From: Vanilla planifolia
Lineage: Eukaryota > Streptophyta > Magnoliopsida > Asparagales > Orchidaceae
Direction: 5' to 3'
Length of the DNA: 64,000 nucleotides
Assembly (NCBI GenBank): GCA_023846275.1
Contig: JAIUJO010000189.1
Coordinates: 72,501-136,500, forward strand
Position 1 is the stretch's first letter. The number at the start of each line of letters is the position of its first letter. Shown one piece after another: positions 49,690 to 60,445 of this stretch. Both the position numbers and the translations under genes were made by a program. The notes under the pieces were generated by a model. It saw only the letters and a program-made list of their open reading frames with translations. It searched no databases and had not been told where the DNA came from.

Positions 49690-51840
49690 ATTGTTGAGTT
49701 TGATTTGCCTCTTGAATTATATATGGACCTTCAGATCGTTGGTGATCGAAACCTCAAAAAATGTGCATTTTCCTATGTTGTGCAAAGTATTCGGCACATG
49801 AACAAAAAACACAGAAATGAAGCAAAAAATAAGAAGCTTCAAAATATTCTTTTCTCATTGCTACAGCTGTGTGATGTCATATATACTTTATTTTTGCTGT
49901 TTTTTCTTAATTTTGTTGATTATAATAACTGATGTATGATTTATTGTTTGAAAATTAAGGTTTGATGATCGAACTACTAATGCTATTTGCATGCTTTCAC
50001 AGTTCTTGAAGGTTGATATTTTCACTATCTTTGTAATTGGTTAAGTCCCATTAGTTATCTTATTATGCCTTTTTTATTGTTTCTTTTTGCAGAACACATG
50101 GTCATGGTATTGGCTCTGTGTTACCTTCTTGGTTACTAGTGTGTTGTTGATGATGATGATGACAGCGAAGCCTCAAGTGGTGAGGATGATGAATATATCA
50201 AAAATCCACAAATCGTTCTTAGTAAGGAAGCTATTTATAAGGCATGTAGTTGGTGTCTACAATTTATGTTTTTTTCTTTCTTGTGTGGAGTGATGAAGAT
50301 GCAATAAGCAAGATGTGATGTCATAGTTATTCCATACGATAATCTAGGCGGTGTTAGAGTCCATGATATTTTGTGGTGTTAATGGTCAACAAACAATGAT
50401 TTACATGTATTGCACTTTAACTTTGAGATGATGATGGGGCTTTCAAGATATTTGCGTAAGGTCTTGGATTTTGGATTGAATAGTGTTTATTGAAACTATT
50501 GTGCAATTCTTGATTCAATAAAGCAAAAGTCTTTTTGTTCTAGTTGTAGAAGTTTCAATCGAGTATTTAGTTTTTAAGTTTTATGTCGATTTCCATCTAC
50601 AAGGATGGTCATTCTAGCAAGTTATTCTTTCATTTGACTAATCAATGCTCTTTATTAATGTTCCAAAAATCCTAAATAATTAAAAACTAAAGTGTTATTC
50701 TAATCAGGTCTTTGTAGATAGATAAATGGGGTAAATTTCTTTAACATTGTTCAATTTGACTTGAGGACATTCAATTAGTTTTTTGTGCCTAGTCATTGAC
50801 TCAATGTTTGTGCTTTGGTTAAGGCAAGCTTGAGTTAATATAAGACCTTCAGTCTATTTTTCATATGTTTGAATGGAATGCTATATTGGAAAAGGTTTTC
50901 TTACTTGTTGATTTGCTATATTATTCTGATATTTTTTCCCTTGTGTATTCAAAAGAGTAGTTTTTTGAGGGAAGGCTCATTCATTGTAAAAAATAACCTA
51001 GTCACTTGGAGGTGGAGAAGTTGATATTCATAAATTCGAGAATTTTCAAAAGTCATCATTATACCTAGGTAAAAAAATATTCACAAATGGCCTCTATAAT
51101 TTGGTTGGGTGATATAAGCTTACCAAAAATATTTCAAAAAAATTGGTCATCAGAACTTCGATATGTATCTTCTCAATTTTTGCTCTTTTGCATCAATTCC
51201 ATCTTATAGATTTTCATGTTGCTCACTTTATTCTACTGATCTTTGAGCATGAGTTTACATTTTTGTTTTAATTGAAGTTTATGCTATTAATTTGAAAAAG
51301 ACGTGCTATTTCCACTGAAAGGTAAGTTCTTCATAGTCTCTCAAGTTTTTGTAGGATTTTTTTTTCTTTTGCCTATAGTCTATATGATTACAAAAATGCT
51401 GGTGATGGTAATTGTATTGTAAGGAAAAACTTGACTTATGGAATACTTTCATGATTAATGGATGTTCCGTATGATCATTGCTATAGAATTGGGTTATGTA
51501 CTGGAATTCCTAGATATTTTTCTAATAGTGATATCTTTGTACATATTTGGGCACAACACAAGGGCACTACTTCGAGCAAGAAAAGGAAAAAGGCAAAATT
51601 GCAACGTCTTGTTCATGGTATGAAAAGGTAGCAATGTCAATCATTAAAAAATGAAGTAGCACACTTCTACACTCCTCTTATTCATCTTAAAGATGCACTG
51701 GTTAATAAACCTTGAATTGAAGTCCTACTTTTTTTTTTGAAAATTCTTTTTCCAAGCCATAGTTCATACTTTGTCTAACTCCATAGGGCTTTGCTGAGAT
51801 GCTCTTCTCTCATCTTCATGTATGCAATGAACGATTTGAG
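49690..51840 (+). pseudogene. SDA1: SDA1 pseudogene, middle exons
   Basis: Five blocks cover the middle of SDA1. The first ends with LQNILFSLLQ; the following family text (EDEA..ELHRRKVW) is missing. The second reads FDDRTTNAICM. The third reads DDDDSEASSGEDDEYIKNPQIVLSKEAIYK, split here by positions 50,155-50,244, with a stop at 50,137. It is followed by GC where a GT donor is usual. The fourth begins AQHKGTTSSKKRKKAK at 51,551, and its expected acceptor AG reads GG. The fifth, 51,787-51,840, has intact splice borders. Confidence 0.88.
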
Positions 51841-53113
51841 GTGGTTAGCTTTTTTGTCCCTCTCCATGTAGTTATTTTATGTCTTTAGTATGCAGGCACT
51901 TATTAGATAATCAGATTTATACTTCTTGGTCGTGATTGCTTCTATAATGGTGTTTTCTCCCTATTGTTAATGATGTTTGCATCCCCTTACTTGGTTGAAT
52001 GGTGATACGTATAGTTTGATGGTAGTTTTTTGGTTCTCTTAAATTTTCCCTTTTTCATTCTTGCCTTATCATTTTTTTGCTTATTTTTAAACTTCTTTTT
52101 GAGGCTCCAGATTATTTGCATGGGTGTGTTGGTGGTTTATTATATATATAACTGAAGATTAAATGAGGAACATTGAATTAGATTCATAGTTCATTTGTAT
52201 TGTTAAAAACTACTTAGTTTGAAAATTTGTAATTGTAAAGGATTATCTAGTATTTTTAAATACTGTTGGAGTTTTTGGCATTTGTAAACATGCTACGAAT
52301 CTATGAAAAGCTTTAAAATGGGTCCATTTTTTGGTCAAATGATGTTAATTCCACATAAAGCATAATATACTAGCCTTTCAAGTAAAAAACGTTAAATATT
52401 CCTGTAGTTAAATTTTTATTTTTTTAACAAAATGGCCTAATTTAAAGTTCATGATCTGTTGAATAGTAGCTAGCACTTCCTTTCATGATCTTTTTAATTT
52501 TAAAAATCTTTATTGAGAATTGTTGAAATTTGGTTTGAAGCCTATGGTCACAAAAGGCAATTGCCAAATTCATTGCTTTCTAAGATTAGAATCACACTTC
52601 TTTGCATATTCATTTTGATTCTTCTTTTGGCTTCTCAGAGATTGAATTGTAAAGTGGATAACATCTTGGGGCTGGTATAGAATGTCGTCAAATATGTTGG
52701 ATCGGGGTGTGCATTTTTCCCACTGCACCAATTTTTAAGAGTTCTGATTGAAGAAAAATTTTAATCTCAGTTTCTTGCCACTGTTAATTCCTTGAGTACA
52801 TGACGGCCTATTACATTTCATTTCCCTTCCTTAAGTGACTTCTATTTTGATATGAATGTAGTGAGTTATTCATAGTAGATAATAATACTAAGAATGATAG
52901 GTTTGGTTTTGGATTCCATTAACTGTATTTACTGGTGGAGCTATGTTTAGTTATGGATGGACTAAATTTAATTTCCTACCAATTTGCAATTCGGGTATCA
53001 ATTTGTACATGATCATTCTCCTCCTGAGGTGTTTTATACTCTGTTTAGATATTGAATATTTTGTCATTACTGAGTGGTGTATTGATTTCAATTGGCTGCT
53101 TATGTTCTATTAG
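51841..53113 (+). other. Interval lacking expected SDA1 exons
   Basis: In plant SDA1 about 75 residues lie between NERFEV and the AIAVGLNVVREIC exon. They cover the segment around LHRLILLNFYPFLQKYVQP. I could not find them in this 1.27-kb interval in any plus-strand frame. They have probably been deleted. Confidence 0.55.
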
Positions 53114-53167
53114 GCAATTACTGTTGGGTTAAATGTGGTACATGAGATGTGCTTGTGGATGCCATTG
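53114..53167 (+). pseudogene. SDA1: SDA1 pseudogene, small exon
   Basis: Eighteen codons read AITVGLNVVHEMCLWMPL, matching AIAVGLNVVREICLRMPL of the family. The exon is bordered by an intact TAG acceptor and a GTATGT donor, with no disabling change inside. Confidence 0.9.
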
Positions 53168-54204
53168 GTATGTGTTCTATTCATCTGATTAGGTTTCTGT
53201 TGAACTTGTTATGCTTTGAAGCAATTTTATTTGTCAATTGTTTTGGACTATTGTTAAGTATTTTTGTGTTGTTTTGATGGATGCTTTTGTCCTTGCTTGG
53301 TTTCCTTTGTGATGAATTTTTGTGTCCAACTTAGTTTTTTCACAGATGGTGCTGGCTTGCAAGTTGCTCCCCTTGAAAACGACAACACTATATGCCTTTC
53401 TGCCAGCATCCAATTTGGTGCAGGTGGAAAAGAGCTGTTGGCAAGCCAACAGTGTCTATGCACTCCTAAAGTTCACATTTATTGTATTAGCACTTTTGAT
53501 GGTCTAATGGTCACTCCTCGTTTGGCTTAATATTAAAATATACTGACAATATCAGAATACTATACAATAAAGAGAGCATGTGACAAATCTAAAGGACACA
53601 ATTCCAAAATTGAGTTGGGGTGATGAAAAGCATCAAATATCCAATATAATATCTTATGATAAAATAATAGCATAGAAAGCAGCAAACGTGATCTCAAGCT
53701 ATCAAATGAAAGATAAGTTGAAAAGTATATAAATGTATTTTTTGTCAACTAAGTATATCAATTGTCTTCACATTTAATGTCTTTCACAAAGATTAAAAAA
53801 CAATGTGCTACTTAATTCAAAATCTTAAGTTATACTTTAAGAACCCTTAGCTTTGTATATGCATGTACCTTGGCTTATAATAGAAGTAAATAAGCATAAT
53901 ATACTTAATTTGTAAACTACTAATTGCAAGAAGATAAAATAATATTGATGTGGGGTTAAATAAAGATGGAGCAATAATTAAGAATAATATATGCTATCAA
54001 TAAAAGATATAAAATGCTGAATCATTGTTTATATGCTCATAATATACATAATTGTCATATAATATTAATATCATATATTATTTTTTTCTTGTTCTCATAT
54101 TTGTATACTTTTTATTTTATTTTTAAATTTTTTTACTTATTTTTTAAAGATTTTTTAATTTTTTCATATGATCACTATCCTCACTTAGGATTCCATATCA
54201 GATT

Positions 54205-54440
54205 ATTTATCATGGAGCCATCGCTCACATTGTCTAGTATTTGGTAGTCACATGGTGCTATATTTGTCTGGCTATGGCTCACAATTTAGCTACTATAGAC
54301 AGTAGGGGTGATCGTATCATATACCAATGTACCATTTCAGGCATTGTTTAGAATCCTATATTCATGGTGGAGGGTTTTTTGTTTTTTCACATCTCATAAT
54401 TTAGGTACCAACAATACAAAAGGTGATTCTCTCTTATCGA
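54205..54440 (+). repeat. Direct repeat pair, first copy
   Basis: Text from GGAGCCATCGCTCACATTG through GGTGATTCTCTCTTATCG recurs at 54,985-55,165 with shared words ATCGCYCACATTGYCTAGT, GGCTCACAATTTAGCTACTA (second copy GGCTCATAATTTAGC), GGTACCAAC/GGTGCCAAC and AAAGGTGATTCTCTC. The first copy has about 50 extra bases in the middle. Confidence 0.75.
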
Positions 54441-54984
54441 ACAATCGCGAGATGGGGTCATAGAAAAATCATCACATTCTTATTTAATGATTTTCGTGTT
54501 CTAGATTTATTTAATCAATCATTCTCCCTTTATTTTAATTTCTTTTTCTATCATATATTTCTATTTTTTATTTTATTTTTTAATTGCCATATGTATTTGT
54601 ATATAATTATAGTATGTTGTCATATAAATCAGAACATATGTATAGATAAATATATGTTATGTAGTATGCTCATATCACAGTACATCACAATCCAAAATAA
54701 TATTTTAAAAAATTTAACAATTTAACTAACTTATATTATAGTTTTAGTTTCTTCATATGATGACTCTTTTATGTCACTTTTATTGCCTTTTCATTTTTTT
54801 ATCTTTTCTTTTTTTATAATTTTTTTACATGCTGTTAGTAATTATTTATATTTTATTCATAAGATTTTTGAAATTCTTAAAAATTATTTTAAGTTACATT
54901 TTTTTATTATTTTATAAACTATATAATTTTTATAAAATAAGTATTCACAAACATAGTTACAAAATGTTTTTAAATCCTTCTTTT

Positions 54985-55165
54985 GCTTTACAGAACCATC
55001 GCCCACATTGCCTAGTGTCTTCTACTTATCATGATAGTGTCCTTGTTGTACCGTGGCTCATAATTTAGCTACTAATGACAACAGGGTTGATCTTACCATA
55101 TATCACTGTAACATTGCACATAATTAAGGTGCCAACGATTGTAAAGGTGATTCTCTCATATCGTA
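54985..55165 (+). repeat. Direct repeat pair, second copy
   Basis: This is the partner of 54,205-54,440. Both copies are preceded by long T-rich stretches. The spacing of about 780 bases may reflect a duplicated unit larger than the recognisable core. Confidence 0.75.
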
Positions 55166-56527
55166 CGGTATATTTTTGCTTGTCATATTCTGGGATTAAG
55201 CCTGTTGTATGGTATGTGACATAGACTTTCTTAACAACACTAACAAATTCAACCCAGTATTTGGTTACTTCAAAACCATTGCTCGAGCAGCTCAATAGAA
55301 AATTTAACAGCATTCCAAGGGAGGAAAATCTCAGTCAAAAGTATACTTTTAGAAATCTTTTTTATGCAATTCAAGATATGAGCTCTTTTATGAAACTCTT
55401 TTCCCAGATTGAAGTAGTTTCTACTGTGACATTCTTAGGTGAAGCTTTGCTTATAGCAGCCCTCCAGCCCCAAGAACAAGCTATTATCTTTTTCTTTTCT
55501 CCCAAGCTCTTCTTTTTCTTTCTCAGACCTTCTCATGTGTAGAGCATAGCTAAAAAGCATTGGGGAGGGTAAGCTTATTCTTTTTATAATAAAACAGAGG
55601 ATTATATAAAATAATGTTTTAATTTTCCTTTTAAAAATTTATGAAAAAATTTAAAAGACTTCAAAAAATCACAAATAATGCACTGACAGATATCTCATTT
55701 CAATATTTTCTCAATGGTTTGCCCAAGTTTCAAATCTAGCTCTTAGCCACATGATATTTTTTTGAGATGCATCAAAATATATTGATTCCATGGTGTTGGA
55801 TCTGTACAGTTTACATTCAAGATTAAATACACAAATGCAAATGTATTTTATAATTAAATAATTTAGGCTATCATACTAATGCTCTTGCATTTTGATGCAA
55901 TTGCCTTTCAATTATACCTAAATATGCTAACATATTTAATTAAAATGTCTTGGATACTGCCAAATGCACTTTTTGAGAAGTAGCAGCATATGTAAAAGAC
56001 TAGTTGTGCACATGACGATATGGTAATAAATACTGTAATTTTTCATGAATTACACCTTTGAAAAGATGGAAATATATGTGATTTAAGTGCCTGCATATCT
56101 TAAGCAAGCATTCAAAGGAAAGGAATAGTAATATGGTTCAGATGCATGATAGATAGATAGTTGGAACTAATGCATTATGGAATTTGCACTTTATATATTT
56201 ACTCAAGCACTTCTGTGACATCATGAATCCTTGTCTCTTTACACGATGATTTCCCATCATATTTGCATATCAGTGGTAATTTTTCAACTACTTTTCAGTT
56301 TGTAATTCTGATATAGAATTTCTAATCGACACTAAAAAAAGCTTCTAGGTGATCAAAACCTAGGAAGCAAGATTTATTTGTATTTACAGACAGCCTAAAC
56401 TGAGCTATTGCTCTTCATAGCAACATAAGAATATTTGGATTCCTTTATTTTTTTTACTACAGCATGAAAGGAGCAGTTACCATCATCTTTCTTAATTTTT
56501 TCCTTTTTTTTCATTGTAATTTTGTAG

Positions 56528-58905
56528 ATGAATGAAGACCATCTTCAAGACATGGTCTTGAACAAAAAGTCGCATGAGAAAGCTGTTTCAATTACTGTGC
56601 TCTCCTTGATCACATTATTAAGAGAGGTGTGTTTTTGACTTTGCTATTTGTTTATGGCATCCTTAATGGAGCAATGAAAAATGAAGACAAATTTGTTATA
56701 TTTTGGAAAAGAAATTCAATTTTCTTTTTTCATTTCTATAGATATGCTCTTCATTTTTGGTCAAGAAAGACCAAGGTCCTCCCATTGATTCAAAAGCCAG
56801 ACCAAAAGCATTTGGAGAAGTCAGTGTTGCCAATGACGTGCCCGATGTTGAGTTACTTAAACAAGACGATGATAAGCCTTTATATAATAGTTTTGAGGAT
56901 GAAATGGCTGCTTATTGTTCTGAAGCTGAAAATAATTCCTCACCAATTGACAATGATATCTGTGCTAGAGTTGCATATGAAGAAGATGAGGATTCTGTAG
57001 AAAATGATGGATAGAGTGACAATGAATTTTTCCTTGAAAGTGGAAAATCTAGTGGCATTGATGGTTTGGAAGATGTTGCCTGCAGTAATGACAGTGATGA
57101 AGAAGGTTCAGATGATGAGGAATTGGCTAATGTTTCTGACACTAAAGAATTGAATGAAGAAATAGAAGTGCAAGCCATACGTTTTGATGGGCAAGATGAA
57201 GATGCTGACGATGGGAAAGATCCGTCAAATGAAAAGAAGAGGAAGCTAGGCAATTTTGTTGAATGTCTGAATACTATTGATGCAAGTCCATGTTCTCTTA
57301 AAAGACTTGCAGTAATCAAAGCTGCTGAAGTTTCAACTAATGAAGTTGATGGTATGGTTTCTAATGAGGACTTCCAACGTATCAAGGAACTGAAAATAGA
57401 CTTCATCTTTTATCTTCTATATTCAATTTTCTTAGCAACTCATTGATTATCTTGTATTTATTGATAGCATGGCTTTTGCAAAGATTACCTTGTTCATGCA
57501 GATGTCCTTGACCAAGCTTTTAAATTGAAGGTAGTCTTTGTTGTTATCAAATAAATGAGCATAAGTTTTATGCAAGGTCTTTATGTCTTGATTAGAAGTT
57601 TAACTTCAGAAATCATATTCAAATGTTTATTAGGCAAATAAAGAGGCAAAGAAGGCCTTGTCTCAACATCTATTAAGAAAGGATGAAGGCTATAAAGCAG
57701 CAACTTCTGAAATTCCATCTTCTGAGCAGCTAAGTGCAAAACATTTGAACCCTGTTAACCTTGAGGTGATTCTCTAACATGGTTGCTTTTGGTTGGTTTG
57801 ATGGCCCTTCTGATTTCACATCTCAACGTGTATTATTCATGCATATTTCATGGCTTTTAATGGCCTGATGATGTTAATGTTGATCTTGTCTGGAGAAGTG
57901 ATGCCAGATAGTTAGTCCTACAAGTGTATAAGTCGAATTAGTATTAATAAGATGAAATGCTGATGACGTGGTTTTATTGGGCACATAATTCTTCATAGGA
58001 TATAACTTAATTTCATTGTTAGGGGGATTAAGTCATGTTTTATACCTTGACCATGCATTATTTGAAGTAAAATTGGGCAATAGCGAGTACTTTTTGGAAC
58101 AGTAATTAGATTCAAATGGAGTTTTACTTAATCCAACAAAAGTGTCATAGTTATATTTAATCTAGAAATTAGCTAACGAAAGCATTATTACTGAGCTGTG
58201 TTTGCAATTATATTATTGTTAGCACGAAGAAATCTGTGCTCAATGCTGCATAAATATAGTTCATAGTTTACTACTTTTAATGTCTTATAACATGGTTGCT
58301 TTCTTTGATGTTTCTCACAAGCCTTTCTTTGGGAGTGATCTCATTGAAATGGCAGCAATAAGAACAATCAGAACCTCTTGGATGTATTCAAGTTTATTTT
58401 AACTTTTGAGTTGAGTGCATACAGTGACGTTTGACCCATCCAAGTTGGTTTGGCATTTTTAAAAGCAATTTACTAAACTCCATTGGTTAACAAATGATAA
58501 TCATGTGTTGTGTTTAGGCACACGTCCGGAGCAAGCTCAGCAAGTAGGAGAGAGTAGCTCTCGTTCGAGCAGACAGAGGGGATAGATAAAATTACGAGGC
58601 TAAAACTATCGTGAAACAAAAAAGGTATGTCATAGTTACATTTGCCTTTTTTAATTGCAAGAGCATCATGTTTTTTTTTGTTACGTGATTTTGTTATTTC
58701 AAAGCTTATTTTTTCCTGGGTCGGCTTGAGATTAGTTGCTATAATTGTTTAACCAGACTAGTAAGCTAAGCAAAAGGCAGAAGTAGCACTTGAAGGCGAT
58801 GCCACTGGCTACCAAAAGAGCAAGAGCAGCTCGTTCTCGTGAAGAGAAAAAAAGCGGCAAAGGAAAGATGGTAAGCAGTTTAGGGGAAGGAAAGCATGGA
58901 AGTAA
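56528..58905 (+). pseudogene. SDA1: SDA1 pseudogene, 3' exons
   Basis: These are the best preserved blocks. 56,528-56,626 (33 codons) and 56,742-57,395 (218 codons, one stop at 57,012) cover LITLLRE, VKKDQGPP, KAFGEVSV, the acidic middle region and SNEDFQRIKELK. The donor after 57,395 is lost. 57,634-57,765 (44 codons) reads KEAKKALSQHLLRKDE and IPSSEQLS. 58,518-58,624 has two stops and a base missing in an A run just before its donor. 58,757-58,905 carries SKLSKRQK, a stop at 58,784, KAMPLATKRARAARSREEKK and, in another frame, GKQFRGRKAWK with its terminator at 58,903. Confidence 0.92.
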
Positions 58906-60445
58906 AGCTCGGGAACTGCAATCGATTTCAGTAATCTGGGATCACATTTTTTGGTAGGACCAATACCTTTACTTAGCTTCCCTTTTATCATTCTGATTAG
59001 TTTCCAAATCATTAAAGATATATGTGCGATGTATGAGGCCAATAATTATTGATTAAGATTTTGAGTTAATTAATATTTTCCCTTTAAAGAGGTGTAAAGG
59101 ATGTGTAAACCAAAGCAGCCTTGAAACAATGTTTTGAATTTCATTTAACTTTTATATTCAACTTCTAGTATTACAATGATGTGGACTTTTTTAAATTTCA
59201 AAATCTAGAAATTTTTATGTGAATATGAATAAAGACTTAAGTTAATATAATAGATGTCAAGACACCTTTTTAAATCATAAGGAGGATAAATGATAAAAAA
59301 ATTGGTTCATGATATTTGTTTAGTATTTGAATTTTTAGCTTGTGGTTCATTAAGTATTAGATAAGTAATATAATAACATTATTTTGTATATTTGAGGATG
59401 AATTGTGTCAATTAGGTGTTTTTAATAAAAAATTTCATATTAAAAGTAATGTATTTGTAGTAGAGGTTAAGAACAAATCTTAGTTGTGATATTATTAGAA
59501 TGATTATTTGTATTTTGTTAGATTTAAGTTATAAAATAAAAAATATTGAATGATATTTTTTTTATTTTTAATGTTGATTATATTTTTGAAAGTTATATTT
59601 TTGATAAGCACCAATAATCATCATTCTTAAGTTTTACAAAGTTTTGTAGTCTCTTGAGTTAGTTCATGTTGATATTTGTAATAAATGCATATTTTATTTC
59701 AAAATAAAAATAGATATTATTTATTATTTAGTTATGACCTCATTCATATGAGTTGGATATCTTTTGTAGTTCATAAATTAAAGGTATTTTTAAAATATAA
59801 GGAATTTGAAGGTCTTATAAAAAAAAATTTGGTTTAATATAAAAATTATTTGAACTAACAGAGAAGAAAAAATTTTATCTAAAGAATTTTAATTTTTGCA
59901 CAAAAACATGAAATTCATAAGATATTATTTATTAGAAAAGTACCAAAATAAAATAAAATTGTAAAAAAAGAAGAATAGAACAATTGTTGAGACTACTTAT
60001 ATTGAATGAGAAAAAATTATAAAATAAATTTTGAACAACTATTACTATTTTTCTTTATATTTATGCTTTGATAACTTTACATGAATGCAACAACTTGAAC
60101 ATAAAGTGTAAAAAATATTTTTTTTTGTTATTTCATGAAATATAACATTTTTTGTTTCTAATATTATTAATTTATTATCATAAAATATTTTTATGTGATT
60201 ATACTATTCTTTGTGAACAAACATCCATATATTATTTTTTTCAATAAATTATATTTTCTTTCTTTCATTTTTCTCAATGAGCAAATGTACAAAAACTATG
60301 CTTTGAAAGACTGTTTATTTTGGAGTCCCATTATCTTCAATATTACTATGAGGACAAATTTTTGTGGACCAGTTGAAGGAGAATTTGTGATTTTACCGAA
60401 GTTGAATCTATGGCTACATTATTCACACTTGCTCACCAGTCGTCA
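58906..60445. other. Unassigned A+T-rich stretch between two pseudogenes
   Basis: I see no gene here. The SDA1 and DUF4220 remnants are transcribed toward each other across it. The sequence from 59,100 to 60,250 is very A+T-rich with homopolymer runs. Confidence 0.5.

Larger units (their letters stand above)
53168..56527 (+). other. SDA1 pseudogene, long intron with repeats
   Basis: This 3.36-kb gap holds a coding-like patch at 53,264-53,530, where several frames on both strands stay open, and the repeat pair 54,205-54,440 / 54,985-55,165. A 93-codon frame lies at 55,261-55,542. None is recognised. The intron has probably been enlarged by insertions. Confidence 0.6.
46658..58905 (+). pseudogene. 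SDA1: Decayed SDA1 gene (60S ribosome biogenesis/export), unprocessed
   Basis: SDA1 is a nucleolar protein needed for 60S subunit maturation and export. Exon-like blocks in family order are 46,658-47,037; 49,690-49,870; 49,960-50,011; 50,093-50,244; 51,551-51,700; 51,787-51,840; 53,114-53,167; 56,528-56,626; 56,742-57,395; 57,634-57,765; 58,518-58,624; and 58,757-58,905. Diagnostic text includes MTPYYARCLAEF, RNLKKCAFSYVVQSIRHMNK, SSKKRKKAKLQR, FAEMLFSHLHVCNERFEV, HLQDMVLNKKSHEKAVS, SNEDFQRIKELK and the C-terminal GKQFRGRKAWK. In-frame stops lie at 46,736, 46,760, 46,826, 46,943, 50,137, 51,629, 57,012, 58,545, 58,587 and 58,784. Frame changes occur near 46,970, near 58,620 and before the C-terminal motif. 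The expected ATG reads GTG (or ATA one codon earlier). Retained introns exclude a retrocopy. Confidence 0.93.

Noticed and set aside
56912-57406. 164-codon minus-strand open frame
   Set aside because: It is the shadow of the conserved acidic SDA1 exon on the plus strand; GAA/GAT-rich coding text leaves the opposite strand open and Ser-rich.
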